34,644 bases of DNA from an uncultured Oscillospiraceae bacterium (GTDB taxonomy: Bacteria > Bacillota_A > Clostridia > Oscillospirales > Oscillospiraceae), in NCBI GenBank assembly GCA_947631215.1, contig CANRKN010000012.1, positions 1 through 34,644 of the forward strand. The letters are read 5' to 3'. This document shows positions 25,884 through 33,299 of the stretch, in pieces (position 1 is the first letter of the stretch; each line of letters opens with the position of its first letter). The translations under genes and the position numbers were made by a program. The notes under the pieces are model-generated. The model worked only from the letters and a program-made list of their open reading frames with translations, had not been told where the DNA came from and made no database searches.

Positions 25884-26521
25884 TATCCACGTACCTCCTT
25901 GACGATCTGCACGGCCTCGGCCGTGAGCTCCTTGATCTTCTCGAAATCGCCGGCCTTGATAAGGTCGCCCTTCACCATCCAGCTGCCGCCGCAGGCCCAG
26001 ATCTTATTGTAGGCCAGGTAGTCCCGGACATTGTTGGCGTTGATGCCGCCGGTGGGCATGAACTTCACGTCCACATAGGGGGCGGCGATGGCCTTGATGT
26101 ACTTCAGCCCGCCCGCGGGCTCTGCCGGGAAGAACTTGACGATGTTCACGCCGCACTCCAGGGCCTGCTCCACGTCGCTGGGGTTGCAGGTGCCCGGGGT
26201 GATGGGGATGTTCTTCTCCACGCAGTACTTCACCACCTTGGGGTTGGTGCCGGGGCTGACGATGAACTTGGCCCCCGCGGCCACGGCCTTGTCCACCTGC
26301 TCGGTGGTCAGGACGGTGCCGGCGCCCACCAGCATGTCGGGGAAGTTGTCGGCGATGGCCTTGATGGCGTCCGCGGCGGCGGCGGTGCGGAAGGTGACCT
26401 CCGCGCAGGGCAGGCCGCCCTCGATCAGGGCCTTGGCCAGGGGAATGGCGTCCTTGGCGTCGTCGATGACCACCACGGGCACGATGCCGAGCTCATGGAG
26501 CTTGTTGAGAACTTCATTCAT
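25883..26521 (-). CDS. eda: KDPG aldolase (2-dehydro-3-deoxy-phosphogluconate aldolase)
   Basis: The 212-residue class I aldolase splits KDPG into pyruvate and glyceraldehyde 3-phosphate. The Schiff-base lysine is K129 in NIVKFFPAE; EVTFRT (E41, R45), GAGTVLT and PTGGIN are also in place, and the length is standard. GGGAG is about 10 bases before the ATG. It is the first gene of the eda-kdgK pair, the lower end of hexuronate or ketodeoxygluconate breakdown. No dehydratase or uronate isomerase is present in the window. Confidence 0.93.
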   Translation of the reverse strand: MNEVLNKLHELGIVPVVVIDDAKDAIPLAKALIEGGLPCAEVTFRTAAAADAIKAIADNFPDMLVGAGTVLTTEQVDKAVAAGAKFIVSPGTNPKVVKYCVEKNIPITPGTCNPSDVEQALECGVNIVKFFPAEPAGGLKYIKAIAAPYVDVKFMPTGGINANNVRDYLAYNKIWACGGSWMVKGDLIKAGDFEKIKELTAEAVQIVKEVRG

Positions 26522-26638
26522 AGTTGCGTCTCTCCCTTCAAATAATAGTCAAATTGGATGAATAAGAGTTCGCTCTCTCAGCCAGGGGAGCGCTTGTGCC
26601 CGTGGTGGAAAATCACCAAGAACAAAACAAGCATAAAT

Positions 26639-26667
26639 ATTATAATTATATAAAATGCAAAAAGCAA
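26639..26667 (-). promoter_or_regulatory. Promoter of eda-kdgK
   Basis: Reverse strand: -35 TTGCTT (26662-26667), a 17-base spacer and a perfect -10 TATAAT (26639-26644) in a locally AT-rich patch. The leader is about 110 bases and contains a TGGTG/CACCA dyad and a CGCTC/GAGCG dyad. The 9-mer GTGGAAAAT occurs on the forward strand at 26605-26613 and 26718-26726, flanking the promoter, and each copy sits in a dyad; these may be operators. Confidence 0.7.
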
Positions 26668-26735
26668 CGGGTGACCGTTGCATTCGTCAGGTTGTTCATA
26701 TTCGGGGGCTCCATTTTGTGGAAAATGCGTAGGGC

Positions 26736-26774
26736 ATAAATAAAGCGTCGGAGCAAGGAAGCCTTGCTCCGACG
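26736..26774 (-). terminator. Strong intrinsic terminator of the RNA candidate
   Basis: CGTCGGAGCAAGG (26746-26758) pairs perfectly over 13 bp with CCTTGCTCCGACG (26762-26774) around a 3-base loop. On the reverse strand it is followed by CTTTATTTATG. No protein gene ends close by, since the DUF1292 stop is about 190 bases upstream. Confidence 0.88.
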
Positions 26775-26925
26775 GGCCCGCCCTGCCGTGGGGGCCGGAT
26801 TTGTAACCTGCACGACTCGGCAGGTGGGTCGCCTCATGGCGGTTTCCGCGCTTCCAACTTCCGGCCGAAGCCGGGAGGCCTGCGCTCCGCCGCCCTATAT
26901 GGCATCCCTTATAAGAGATGTGGGT
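26746..26925 (-). ncRNA. Structured non-coding RNA candidate, possibly 6S RNA
   Basis: Between the DUF1292 stop codon and the terminator lie about 190 GC-rich bases without a credible ORF. On the reverse strand it can form a branched stem: GGCGG (near 26890) with CCGCC (near 26830), GCGC with GCGC inside, capped by CCGGC-TTCG-GCCGG (26860-26873). A second hairpin, ACCTGC/GCAGGT, spans 26806-26825, and the terminator closes the 3' end. 6S RNA is my leading guess from the size, terminator and remembered co-location with DUF1292 genes, but I cannot show the 6S closing stem and bubble. The 5' end is uncertain; no convincing promoter is visible, and it may be processed from the DUF1292 transcript. 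Confidence 0.45.
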
Positions 26926-26967
26926 CCAATCTGACCCTTGAGACCACGAACAGGGCAGGTTTGTTTC

Positions 26968-27261
26968 TTATTCTTCGGGCAGGCCGTCCTCCTCGTCGGA
27001 GAACACCTGCTCCATGTAGTAGTCGTAGATGCGCTGGAGCTTTTCGTCGTCGTCCACGGACACGAACTGCTCCTCGCCGTTTTCCTCCACCACCTGAAGG
27101 ATGACGAAGCCGTAATCCGGGTCGTCCTCGTCCATGTCGGCGGGGAGGAAGACCATGTACTCGTCCCCCTCGAATTCCAGGGTGGACAGGTGCTCCAGCT
27201 CGAACTCGTTGCCGTCGTCGTCCTCGATGGTGATGTAGCTGGCGCCAAATTCGCTCTCCAT
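26968..27261 (-). CDS. DUF1292 family protein
   Basis: This 97-residue, strongly acidic protein has the DUF1292 pattern: ITIEDDDGNEFELEHLSTLEFEGDEYMVFLP, then YGFVILQVVEENGEEQFVSVDDDEKLQRIYD. Function is unknown; family members are small cytosolic proteins, often near alaS/ruvX in Clostridia. GAGGAGG lies 6 bases upstream of the ATG at 27259-27261. It has its own promoter at 27293-27321. The frame is open back to 27360, but that part crosses the promoter. Confidence 0.9.
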   Translation of the reverse strand: MESEFGASYITIEDDDGNEFELEHLSTLEFEGDEYMVFLPADMDEDDPDYGFVILQVVEENGEEQFVSVDDDEKLQRIYDYYMEQVFSDEEDGLPEE

Positions 27262-27292
27262 GCCGCGCCTCCTCGTCTCGTTCCTTGCCCCT

Positions 27293-27321
27293 ATTGTATA
27301 GCCTGGCCGGGGAGAATGCAA
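27293..27321 (-). promoter_or_regulatory. Promoter of the DUF1292 gene
   Basis: Reverse strand: -35 TTGCAT (27316-27321), a 17-base spacer and -10 TACAAT (27293-27298). The predicted start near 27287 leaves a leader of about 25 bases that includes the GAGGAGG ribosome site. Confidence 0.75.
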
Positions 27322-27349
27322 GAGGGAAAATAGGGAGAAACGCCGCCTT

Positions 27350-27460
27350 TCATGCCCCAAATGCCCCCAGCAGCCCCAGATTCTTCGCCACCGCCAGCAC
27401 GCTCATCACCACGGCCAGCGCCAGCGCCGCGGCCAGCAGCACCTTCCGACCCCTTCTCAT
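27350..27460 (-). CDS. Possible 36-residue hydrophobic peptide
   Basis: An ATG at 27458-27460 opens 36 codons to TGA at 27350-27352. The peptide starts MRRGRK and continues with an uninterrupted Ala/Leu/Val-rich stretch of about 20 residues, then KNLGLLGAFGA: a positively charged start, one membrane helix and a short tail. GGAGAGGGG lies upstream, with its last G seven bases before the ATG. No promoter was identified. It could be a small membrane protein or chance in GC-rich sequence; the positive-inside layout and ribosome site favour a gene. Confidence 0.4.
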   Translation of the reverse strand: MRRGRKVLLAAALALAVVMSVLAVAKNLGLLGAFGA

Positions 27461-27550
27461 GCGCTCACCCCTCTCCGCCAGTATGCCCCGCACGGCGCCC
27501 CCTCATGCGCCGGATTTAAGAACACGGACATCATTAATTCATAAATGGGA

Positions 27551-27579
27551 TATACAATCGGGGAAAAGTGTGTTATACT
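27551..27579 (+). promoter_or_regulatory. Promoter of the penicillin-binding protein gene
   Basis: Forward strand: -35 TATACA (27551-27556), a 17-base spacer and -10 TATACT (27574-27579). Transcription would start near 27586, giving an 80-base leader before the GTG start at 27664. The longer open frame beginning at 27568 is excluded because it starts within this promoter. Confidence 0.65.
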
Positions 27580-27663
27580 AACCATGTCTGTACACGGATA
27601 TGTCAAAACGATGTCAGACATTTTGGATACATCCTGACAGCCGAAATATTCGGAGGAGCAGCT

Positions 27664-30168
27664 GTGAATATATTCCGCAAGATCAAAGAAAAGATAGGCC
27701 GTTTCCGGGCCTGGCATAATAGCCGGAAGATGCGCCGCGCCCGCCGGGCCGCGGGGGCGGTAGTGGACACCGCCGCCGCCGGGACCGGCCTCGTGCTGCG
27801 CACAGCGGTGAAGGCCCTGCTGACGGTGCTTCTGGTGTTCATCACCACCGGCCTGCTGCTGGCCTGCATCTTCGCCGTATACGTAAAGACCTGCCTTTCC
27901 GAGAGCCTGGACCTGACGCCGGAGGAGATGGCCTCCAACATGTCCAGCCGCATCCTGGTGGAGACCAGCGCCGGCAGCAACCAGTGGGAGGAGCTGGCCA
28001 CCCTGCACTGGACGGAGAACCGTCTGTGGGTGGACTATGACCAGATCCCCATCAACCTGGAGCACGCCGCCGTGGCCATCGAGGATAAGCACTTCTACAC
28101 CCACAAGGGCGTGGACTGGTGGCGTACTCTGGGCGCCTTCGGCAACATGTTCCTGAGCATGTCCGACACCTACGGCGGCTCCACCATCACCCAGCAGCTC
28201 ATCAAGAACCTGACGGGCAAGGACGAAGTCACCGTCCAGCGAAAGCTGCTGGAGATGTTCCGGGCGCTGGAATTCGAGAAGAAATACACCAAGCAGGAGA
28301 TCATGGGGTGGTACCTCAACGAGATCTACCTGAGCGAGGGCTGCTACGGCGTGGGCGCCGCGGCCCGGGAATATTTCAACAAGGAAGTCTGGCAGCTGGA
28401 CCTGGCGGAGTGCGCCGCCCTCATCGGCATCACCAACAACCCCTCCCTGTACGACCCCTATATCGGGCCCAAGAGCGAGGCCCGCAACAAGGCCCGTCAG
28501 GAGACCATCCTCTGGGAGATGTACGACCAGGGGTATATCGACTATGACGAGTACACCGCCGCCAAGAATGAGAAGCTTGTCTTCAAGCGGGCCGTGGGCG
28601 AGGAAATGGAATTCGTGCCCAACACCTACTATGTGGACTCGCTGATCTGGGCCCTGACGGAGGATCTGGCCGCGGCCAAGGGCATCACCGAGGACGCCGC
28701 GGAATACCTCATCTATAACCGGGGCTACGACATCTACTGCTGCATGGACAAGCGGGTCCAGGGCATCATCGACGACATCTACCAGAACACCGGCAACCTG
28801 CCCCAGCCCTGGCGCAACCTGACCGGCCAGAAGCTCATGTCCGCCATCGTGGTCATGGACCCCAAGGACGGCGCCATCCTGGGCCTGGCGGGCGGCACCG
28901 GCGTGAAGGAAGGCAGCTTCACGGAGAACTACGCCACCGAGTACACCCGGCCACCCGGGTCCTCCTTCAAGCCCGTGGCCGTGTACGGCCCGGCCTTTGA
29001 CCTGGGGCTGGTCACCCAGTATACCCCGGTGAACGACTCGCCCAACATCGTGCTTTCCAACGTGCCCAACTGGTACCCCCGGAACGACTCCGGCGGCTAC
29101 AGCGGCTGGACCACTATCCGCCAGGGCATCATCTCCTCCCTGAACACCGTGGCGGCACAGACCCTGAACAAGCTGGGTCTCGCGGCCTCCTGGGATTACC
29201 TGACCAACCGCTTCGGCTTCAAGAACCTGGTCCGGGACTACTGGGACGAGGACCAGCAGCGCACCTTCACCGACTATGCCTACGCGCCCCTGGCGCTGGG
29301 GCAGCTGTCCTACGGCATCACGCCCCTGGAGATGGCCCAGGCCTACACCGCCTTCGCCAACGACGGCATCATGACCTTCGGCCGCACCTATTCCTATGTC
29401 TGGGACAGCGACGGCAATCTGGTGCTGGATAACGCCCCGGACCGGCATGTGGCCGTGAAGGAGAACACCGCCTGGAACATCGCCAACATCCTCCAGGGCG
29501 CGGTGGAGTACGGCACCGGTACCGAGGCCCGCATCAGCGGCCAGGCCGTGGCCGGCAAGACGGGCACCACCAGCAACAAGTATGACCGCTACTTCACCGG
29601 CTTCACCCGCTACTATGTGGCGGCCTGCTGGACCGGCTACCGCTACAACGCCGTCATGGAGTATTACGGCAACCCGGCGGCCCAGATATGGCAGAAGGTC
29701 ATGAAGCGGGTCCACGAGGGCCTGGGCTACTGGGCCTTCCCCACGCCTACCATCGGCGCGGCTATCAACGCCTTCAGCGGCAGCCAGGCCAGCGGCAGCC
29801 CCGGCCCGACGCCTACCGGCATGGCCCCGCCCTCGCCCAATACCGGCACCGACGCCCCGCCGCCCACCGGCGAGCCCGGCGTCACCGACCCGCCCATGAC
29901 GGCTCCGCCGGTGGACGTCACCGACCCGCCGGTCCAGGTGACCGACCCGCCGCAGTATACCAGCCCGCCGGTGGACGTCACCGACCCGCCGGTCATCACC
30001 GACCCGCCTGTGACGGCCCCGCCGGTCACGGATGTGCCTGTGACGGCTCCGCCGGAAACGGCCCCGCCCGTCGTCACCGACCCGCCGGTGGTTACCGCGC
30101 CGCCTGTGGTCACTGCCCCGCCGGCGCCGGATACCGGCGGCCAGGAGGCTCCGCCTCCGGCGGCCTGA
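27664..30168 (+). CDS. Class A penicillin-binding protein (PBP1A-like)
   Basis: This 834-residue bifunctional enzyme polymerises and cross-links peptidoglycan. A short basic cytoplasmic tail is followed by a membrane helix (about 55-78). The GT51 domain has the catalytic E140 in EDKHFYTHKG, then GGSTITQQLIKNL and a YLNEIYLSEGCYGVGAAA block. The transpeptidase domain carries SxxK at S433-K436 (GSSFKP), SLN at S492-N494 and KTG at K632-G634. The last ~110 residues are a Pro/Thr/Val-rich tail with many DPP and APP units. The GTG start (27664-27666) has GGAGG 7 bases upstream; the frame is open back to 27568. An intrinsic terminator follows. Confidence 0.95.
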   Translation: MNIFRKIKEKIGRFRAWHNSRKMRRARRAAGAVVDTAAAGTGLVLRTAVKALLTVLLVFITTGLLLACIFAVYVKTCLSESLDLTPEEMASNMSSRILVETSAGSNQWEELATLHWTENRLWVDYDQIPINLEHAAVAIEDKHFYTHKGVDWWRTLGAFGNMFLSMSDTYGGSTITQQLIKNLTGKDEVTVQRKLLEMFRALEFEKKYTKQEIMGWYLNEIYLSEGCYGVGAAAREYFNKEVWQLDLAECAALIGITNNPSLYDPYIGPKSEARNKARQETILWEMYDQGYIDYDEYTAAKNEKLVFKRAVGEEMEFVPNTYYVDSLIWALTEDLAAAKGITEDAAEYLIYNRGYDIYCCMDKRVQGIIDDIYQNTGNLPQPWRNLTGQKLMSAIVVMDPKDGAILGLAGGTGVKEGSFTENYATEYTRPPGSSFKPVAVYGPAFDLGLVTQYTPVNDSPNIVLSNVPNWYPRNDSGGYSGWTTIRQGIISSLNTVAAQTLNKLGLAASWDYLTNRFGFKNLVRDYWDEDQQRTFTDYAYAPLALGQLSYGITPLEMAQAYTAFANDGIMTFGRTYSYVWDSDGNLVLDNAPDRHVAVKENTAWNIANILQGAVEYGTGTEARISGQAVAGKTGTTSNKYDRYFTGFTRYYVAACWTGYRYNAVMEYYGNPAAQIWQKVMKRVHEGLGYWAFPTPTIGAAINAFSGSQASGSPGPTPTGMAPPSPNTGTDAPPPTGEPGVTDPPMTAPPVDVTDPPVQVTDPPQYTSPPVDVTDPPVITDPPVTAPPVTDVPVTAPPETAPPVVTDPPVVTAPPVVTAPPAPDTGGQEAPPPAA

Positions 30169-30193
30169 CGGCCAAGAGAGATAAACGCCCATA

Positions 30194-30244
30194 CCCGCTT
30201 TTCCCCGCCCGGCTTTCTTGGGCAGGGGAGAGCGGGCATTTTTT
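30194..30244 (+). terminator. Intrinsic terminator of the PBP gene
   Basis: An imperfect stem of about 17 bp (CCCGCTTTTCCCC-GCCC at 30194-30210 with GGGC-AGGGGAGAGCGGG at 30220-30236) is followed by CATTTTTT. It separates the PBP gene from the downstream promoter. Confidence 0.8.
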
Positions 30245-30265
30245 GCCAAAAAACAAAATCTTATG

Positions 30266-30294
30266 TTGACAAGACAGAAACAATATGTTACAAT
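30266..30294 (+). promoter_or_regulatory. Promoter of the 96-residue gene and NlpC/P60 gene
   Basis: A perfect -35 TTGACA (30266-30271), a 17-base spacer and -10 TACAAT (30289-30294). The predicted start is near 30301; GGGAGG follows before the ATG at 30327. Confidence 0.88.
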
Positions 30295-30326
30295 TCAGTA
30301 ACAATCACCTATGGGAGGCATTTACC

Positions 30327-30617
30327 ATGGCTGAAAAGACGGCGGCCCTGCAGTACAAGGGCCACCCCCTGCGCCGGAAGGACAATCTGATCTACTTCGG
30401 CAGCATGGCGGACAAATACATCATCATGCTCCAGATCCTGGACACCAAGAAGATCAAGGACCTGGACGTGGCCACCCGCGTATCCGTGCAGCTGCAGCTG
30501 ACCGACCCGGATTTGAAGAGCCGGGACCGGGTGGTGAAAAAGAGCGAGAAGGACAGCCTGTATGCGGCCATGGACGTGGCCAGCGTGTGGCTGGACAGGG
30601 CTCTGGCGACCCGGTGA
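30327..30617 (+). CDS. Conserved-looking 96-residue protein of unknown function
   Basis: This small cytosolic protein has mixed strands and helices, with segments such as LRRKDNLIYFGSMADKYIIM and VQLQLTDPDL, and ends in an amphipathic helix (SLYAAMDVASVWLDRAL). There is no signal peptide or membrane segment. I believe close relatives occur widely in Clostridia, but I know no name or function. GGGAGG lies 8 bases before the ATG. The NlpC/P60 gene starts one base after its stop codon, so the two are translated as a pair, which suggests a link to wall turnover. Confidence 0.82.
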   Translation: MAEKTAALQYKGHPLRRKDNLIYFGSMADKYIIMLQILDTKKIKDLDVATRVSVQLQLTDPDLKSRDRVVKKSEKDSLYAAMDVASVWLDRALATR

Positions 30618-30618
30618 T

Positions 30619-31944
30619 ATGAGAAAGTTCGACTCCACGAAGCTGCTGCGCACGGCGGTGGTCACGGCCATCCTCGTATGTATGGCCGTGGTGACCGCGG
30701 CGGTGGCCCGGGCTGACAGCGAGGGCGCGGGGACCGTGACGGCCTCGGCGCTGAACATGCGAAGCCAGCCCTCTACGGCGAGCAACGTGGTTACCTGCCT
30801 GCCCCGGGGCACGGTGGTGGCCATCACCGGCTCCACCGACGGCTGGTATCAGGTGGGCTATAAGGGCCAGACCGGCTATATGAGCAAGGACTATGTGTCC
30901 TACGCCCTCAGCGGCACCGGCGACTTCGGCACTGGCACGGTGACGGGAAACTACGTGAACGTCCGCTCCGGCCCCACCACGGCCTATGAGGCCATCGGCC
31001 AGGCCAATAAGGGCGCTGCCTATAAGGTCACCGGCGTCAACGGCGCGTTTTATCAGATCGACTATAACGGCCGCACGGCCTATATCTACAGCGCCTATAT
31101 GACCCTGGGCACTGGCACGGCCCAGTCCGCCCCCGCACAGAGCGCCTCCGGCGCCGGCGTCATCACGGGAGACTATGTGAACATGCGCTCCGGTCCCGGC
31201 ACGGGTTACGCCGTCCTGGGTACATACAATAACGGCACCAAGATGACCATCACCGGCCAGTCCGGGGATTGGTACAAGGTGAGCTATAACGGCCGGGAGG
31301 GCTACGTGTACAAGCAGTACCTTTCCCAGTCCGGCACGGCCACCCAGGTCACCGAGACCCAGAACACCCCCGCCGTCACCACCGCGGGTGTGAACCTGCG
31401 GGAGGGCCCCTCCACTGCCTACACCAGCAAGGGCGTGCTGGCAAAGGGCACCGCCGTCACCATCACCGGCAAGTCCGGCCAGTGGTACCGGGTGAGCTGG
31501 GGCGGCGTCAGCGGCTATATCTATCAGGACTATATCTCCACAAACACCGCGACCGGCGCCGCCCCCGCCTCCACCAACGGGGAGAAGATCGTGGCGGAGG
31601 CCAAGAAATACCTGGGCGTGCGGTACGTCTATGGCGGCACCAGCCCCTCGGGCTTTGACTGCTCCGGGTTCGTGTACTATGTGTACAAGCAGTGCGGCTA
31701 CTCCATCACCCGCACCGCCACCGCCCAGAACTCTGTGGGTGTGCAGGTGGCCCGGTCCAATTTGCAGCCCGGCGACATCATCATCTTCTACAACGGCGGC
31801 AAGACCGCCATTGGCCACGCCGGTATCTATATCGGCGACGGCAAGTTCATCCACGCCTCCTCCGGCGGCGGAAAGGTGATGATATCCGGCCTCAGCGAGA
31901 GCTACTACAACGCCCGCTTCTACAGCGCCCGGCGTGTGGTGTGA
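30619..31944 (+). CDS. Secreted NlpC/P60 cell-wall hydrolase with four SH3b repeats
   Basis: This 441-residue protein has a signal peptide (about 1-32, ending AVARA), four bacterial SH3 domains (about 37-94, 104-161, 176-232 and 246-301), each with the V/LNxRxxPS/T signature, and a C-terminal NlpC/P60 peptidase domain (about 316-441). The catalytic residues are C348 (FDCSGF), H400 (GHAGIY) and H412 (IHASS). It should cut peptide stems of peptidoglycan, as a D,L-endopeptidase, while the SH3 domains hold it to the wall. The ATG at 30619 follows the stop of the upstream gene by one base. An intrinsic terminator follows. Confidence 0.93.
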   Translation: MRKFDSTKLLRTAVVTAILVCMAVVTAAVARADSEGAGTVTASALNMRSQPSTASNVVTCLPRGTVVAITGSTDGWYQVGYKGQTGYMSKDYVSYALSGTGDFGTGTVTGNYVNVRSGPTTAYEAIGQANKGAAYKVTGVNGAFYQIDYNGRTAYIYSAYMTLGTGTAQSAPAQSASGAGVITGDYVNMRSGPGTGYAVLGTYNNGTKMTITGQSGDWYKVSYNGREGYVYKQYLSQSGTATQVTETQNTPAVTTAGVNLREGPSTAYTSKGVLAKGTAVTITGKSGQWYRVSWGGVSGYIYQDYISTNTATGAAPASTNGEKIVAEAKKYLGVRYVYGGTSPSGFDCSGFVYYVYKQCGYSITRTATAQNSVGVQVARSNLQPGDIIIFYNGGKTAIGHAGIYIGDGKFIHASSGGGKVMISGLSESYYNARFYSARRVV

Positions 31945-31960
31945 CAAACAAAGAAAACCG

Positions 31961-31989
31961 TGTCCGGCCCTTCAAGGGCCGGACATTTT
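31961..31989 (+). terminator. Intrinsic terminator of the NlpC/P60 gene
   Basis: TGTCCGGCCC (31961-31970) pairs with GGGCCGGACA (31976-31985) around TTCAA, followed by TTTT. It also overlaps the weak promoter of the next gene. Confidence 0.9.
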
Positions 31990-31999
31990 ATGCTACAAT
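31971..31999 (+). promoter_or_regulatory. Possible promoter of the U32 gene
   Basis: -10 TACAAT (31994-31999) with a poor -35 TTCAAG (31971-31976) and a 17-base spacer. The start would be near 32006, giving a leader of about 11 bases containing GGGAGGTG. The -35 lies in the loop of the preceding terminator. Confidence 0.45.
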
Positions 32000-32016
32000 A
32001 GACGGGAGGTGAGCGT

Positions 32017-33255
32017 ATGGACGAACGCAGAGGGCCGGAGGTGCTGTCCCCGGCGGGGGACCGGGAGAAGCTGATGATGGCTGTGGCCTACGGCGCGGAC
32101 GCCGTATATCTGGCAGGGCCGGGATACGGCATGCGGGCCGGAGCGGGGGTATTCGGCCCCGCCGACATGGCCTGGGCCATGGAGTATTGCCATGACCGGG
32201 GCGTGCGGGTCTACGTCACGGTGAATACCATCCCCACCGATGAACAGACCGACGCCCTGCCGGCGTATTTGGAGAGCCTGGAGGCGGCCCGTGCCGACGG
32301 GCTGATAATATCCGACCTGGGGGTGCTGGCCCTGGCGAAGCGCTATGCGCCCCATGCCGCCGTCCATATCAGCACCCAGGCGGGGGTGATGAACGCCGGG
32401 GCCGCCCGGATGTTTTATGACCTGGGCGCGGCCCGGGTGGTGCTTGCCAGGGAGATGAGCCTTGCCCAGATCGCCGAGCTGCGGGCGAGAGCGCCGAAGG
32501 AGCTGGAGCTGGAGGCCTTCTGCCACGGGGCCATGTGCGTGTCCTTCTCCGGGCGGTGCGTGATCTCCGACTACCTGACGGGCCGGGCTGCCAACCAGGG
32601 CGCCTGCGCCCAGCCCTGCCGGTGGAAATATAAGCTCATGGAGGAAAAGCGCCCCGGGGAGCTGTTCGACGTCATCGAGGACGGGGGGACGTATCTCTAC
32701 AACTCCCGGGATATGTGCATGATAGACCACGTGCCGGAGCTCATAGAGGCGGGCGTCACCAGCCTCAAAATAGAGGGCCGGACCAAGTCCGCCTACTATG
32801 CCGCTGCGGTGACGGGCGCCTACCGCCATGCCGTGGACGCGGCCCTGGCGGGGGAGCCTCTCGCCCCGGCGTGGCGGGATGAGGTGTATGCCGTGAGCCA
32901 CCGGCCCTATTCCACGGGCTTCTACTTCGGTCCGCCGGGGCAGTATGCCGACGACGCCTGCTACTTCTCCCGCTACGACGTGGCGGCGGTGGTGGAGACT
33001 TGTGACAACGTGGGGAACGCAACGCTCACCCAGCGCAACCGCTTCTGCCCCGGGGACGAGGTGGAACTGCTCATGCCGGGGAAGGAGCCTGTTACGTTCA
33101 CGGCGGGGGAGATATATGACGCCGGCGGCCAGCCCGTGGCCGCGGCCAGCCATCCCAAGATGGAGCTGCACATGACCCTTCCCTGCCAGGCCCCGACCCT
33201 GTCGTTTTTGCGCAAGCGCCGCACCGAGGACAAACAGGGGCATAAAATGGGATAA
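32017..33255 (+). CDS. U32 family peptidase-like protein (possible tRNA hydroxylation factor)
   Basis: This 412-residue protein has the TIM-barrel-like N-terminus of U32 proteins (PEVLSPAGDREKLMMAVAYGADAVYLAG) and the U32 signature ExFCHGAMCVSFSGRC at 166-181, followed by C197 and C201 in ACAQPC. Those cysteines suggest an iron-sulfur site. Family members include RlhA (23S rRNA hydroxylation) and TrhP (5-hydroxyuridine at tRNA position 34), and some are annotated as collagenases without strong proof. TrhP is the better guess for a Firmicute, but the substrate is uncertain. GGGAGGTG lies 6-7 bases before the ATG. It converges on the rlmI gene. Confidence 0.88.
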   Translation: MDERRGPEVLSPAGDREKLMMAVAYGADAVYLAGPGYGMRAGAGVFGPADMAWAMEYCHDRGVRVYVTVNTIPTDEQTDALPAYLESLEAARADGLIISDLGVLALAKRYAPHAAVHISTQAGVMNAGAARMFYDLGAARVVLAREMSLAQIAELRARAPKELELEAFCHGAMCVSFSGRCVISDYLTGRAANQGACAQPCRWKYKLMEEKRPGELFDVIEDGGTYLYNSRDMCMIDHVPELIEAGVTSLKIEGRTKSAYYAAAVTGAYRHAVDAALAGEPLAPAWRDEVYAVSHRPYSTGFYFGPPGQYADDACYFSRYDVAAVVETCDNVGNATLTQRNRFCPGDEVELLMPGKEPVTFTAGEIYDAGGQPVAAASHPKMELHMTLPCQAPTLSFLRKRRTEDKQGHKMG

Positions 33256-33260
33256 TGATA

Positions 33261-33299
33261 CCGCCGGAGGCGTTGCCCCCGGCGGCATATTTTATTTTT
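33261..33299 (+). terminator. Terminator between the U32 gene and rlmI
   Basis: CCGCCGG-A-GGC (33261-33271) pairs with GCC-C-CCGGCGG (33275-33285) with one mismatch, followed by CATATTTTATTTTT. The T-run overlaps the last codons of the converging rlmI gene. Confidence 0.82.

Noticed and set aside
24756..26012. Forward open frame opposite kdgK
   Set aside because: The KDG kinase on the reverse strand has full PfkB motifs and fits the operon; the antisense product is low-complexity.
29880..30130. CRISPR-like or tandem DNA repeat in the PBP tail
   Set aside because: The repeats are short, irregular and in frame, encoding VTDPP/TAPP units; there are no uniform spacers.
27457..30249. Very long reverse-strand open frame (930 codons) opposite the PBP gene
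   Set aside because: It is antisense to a PBP with all catalytic motifs, is low-complexity and rich in Gly, His, Val and Arg, and has no family match or ribosome site. It arises from GC-rich codon use.
30454..31947. Reverse-strand open frame opposite the NlpC/P60 gene
   Set aside because: Its apparent repeats mirror the SH3 repeats on the coding strand.
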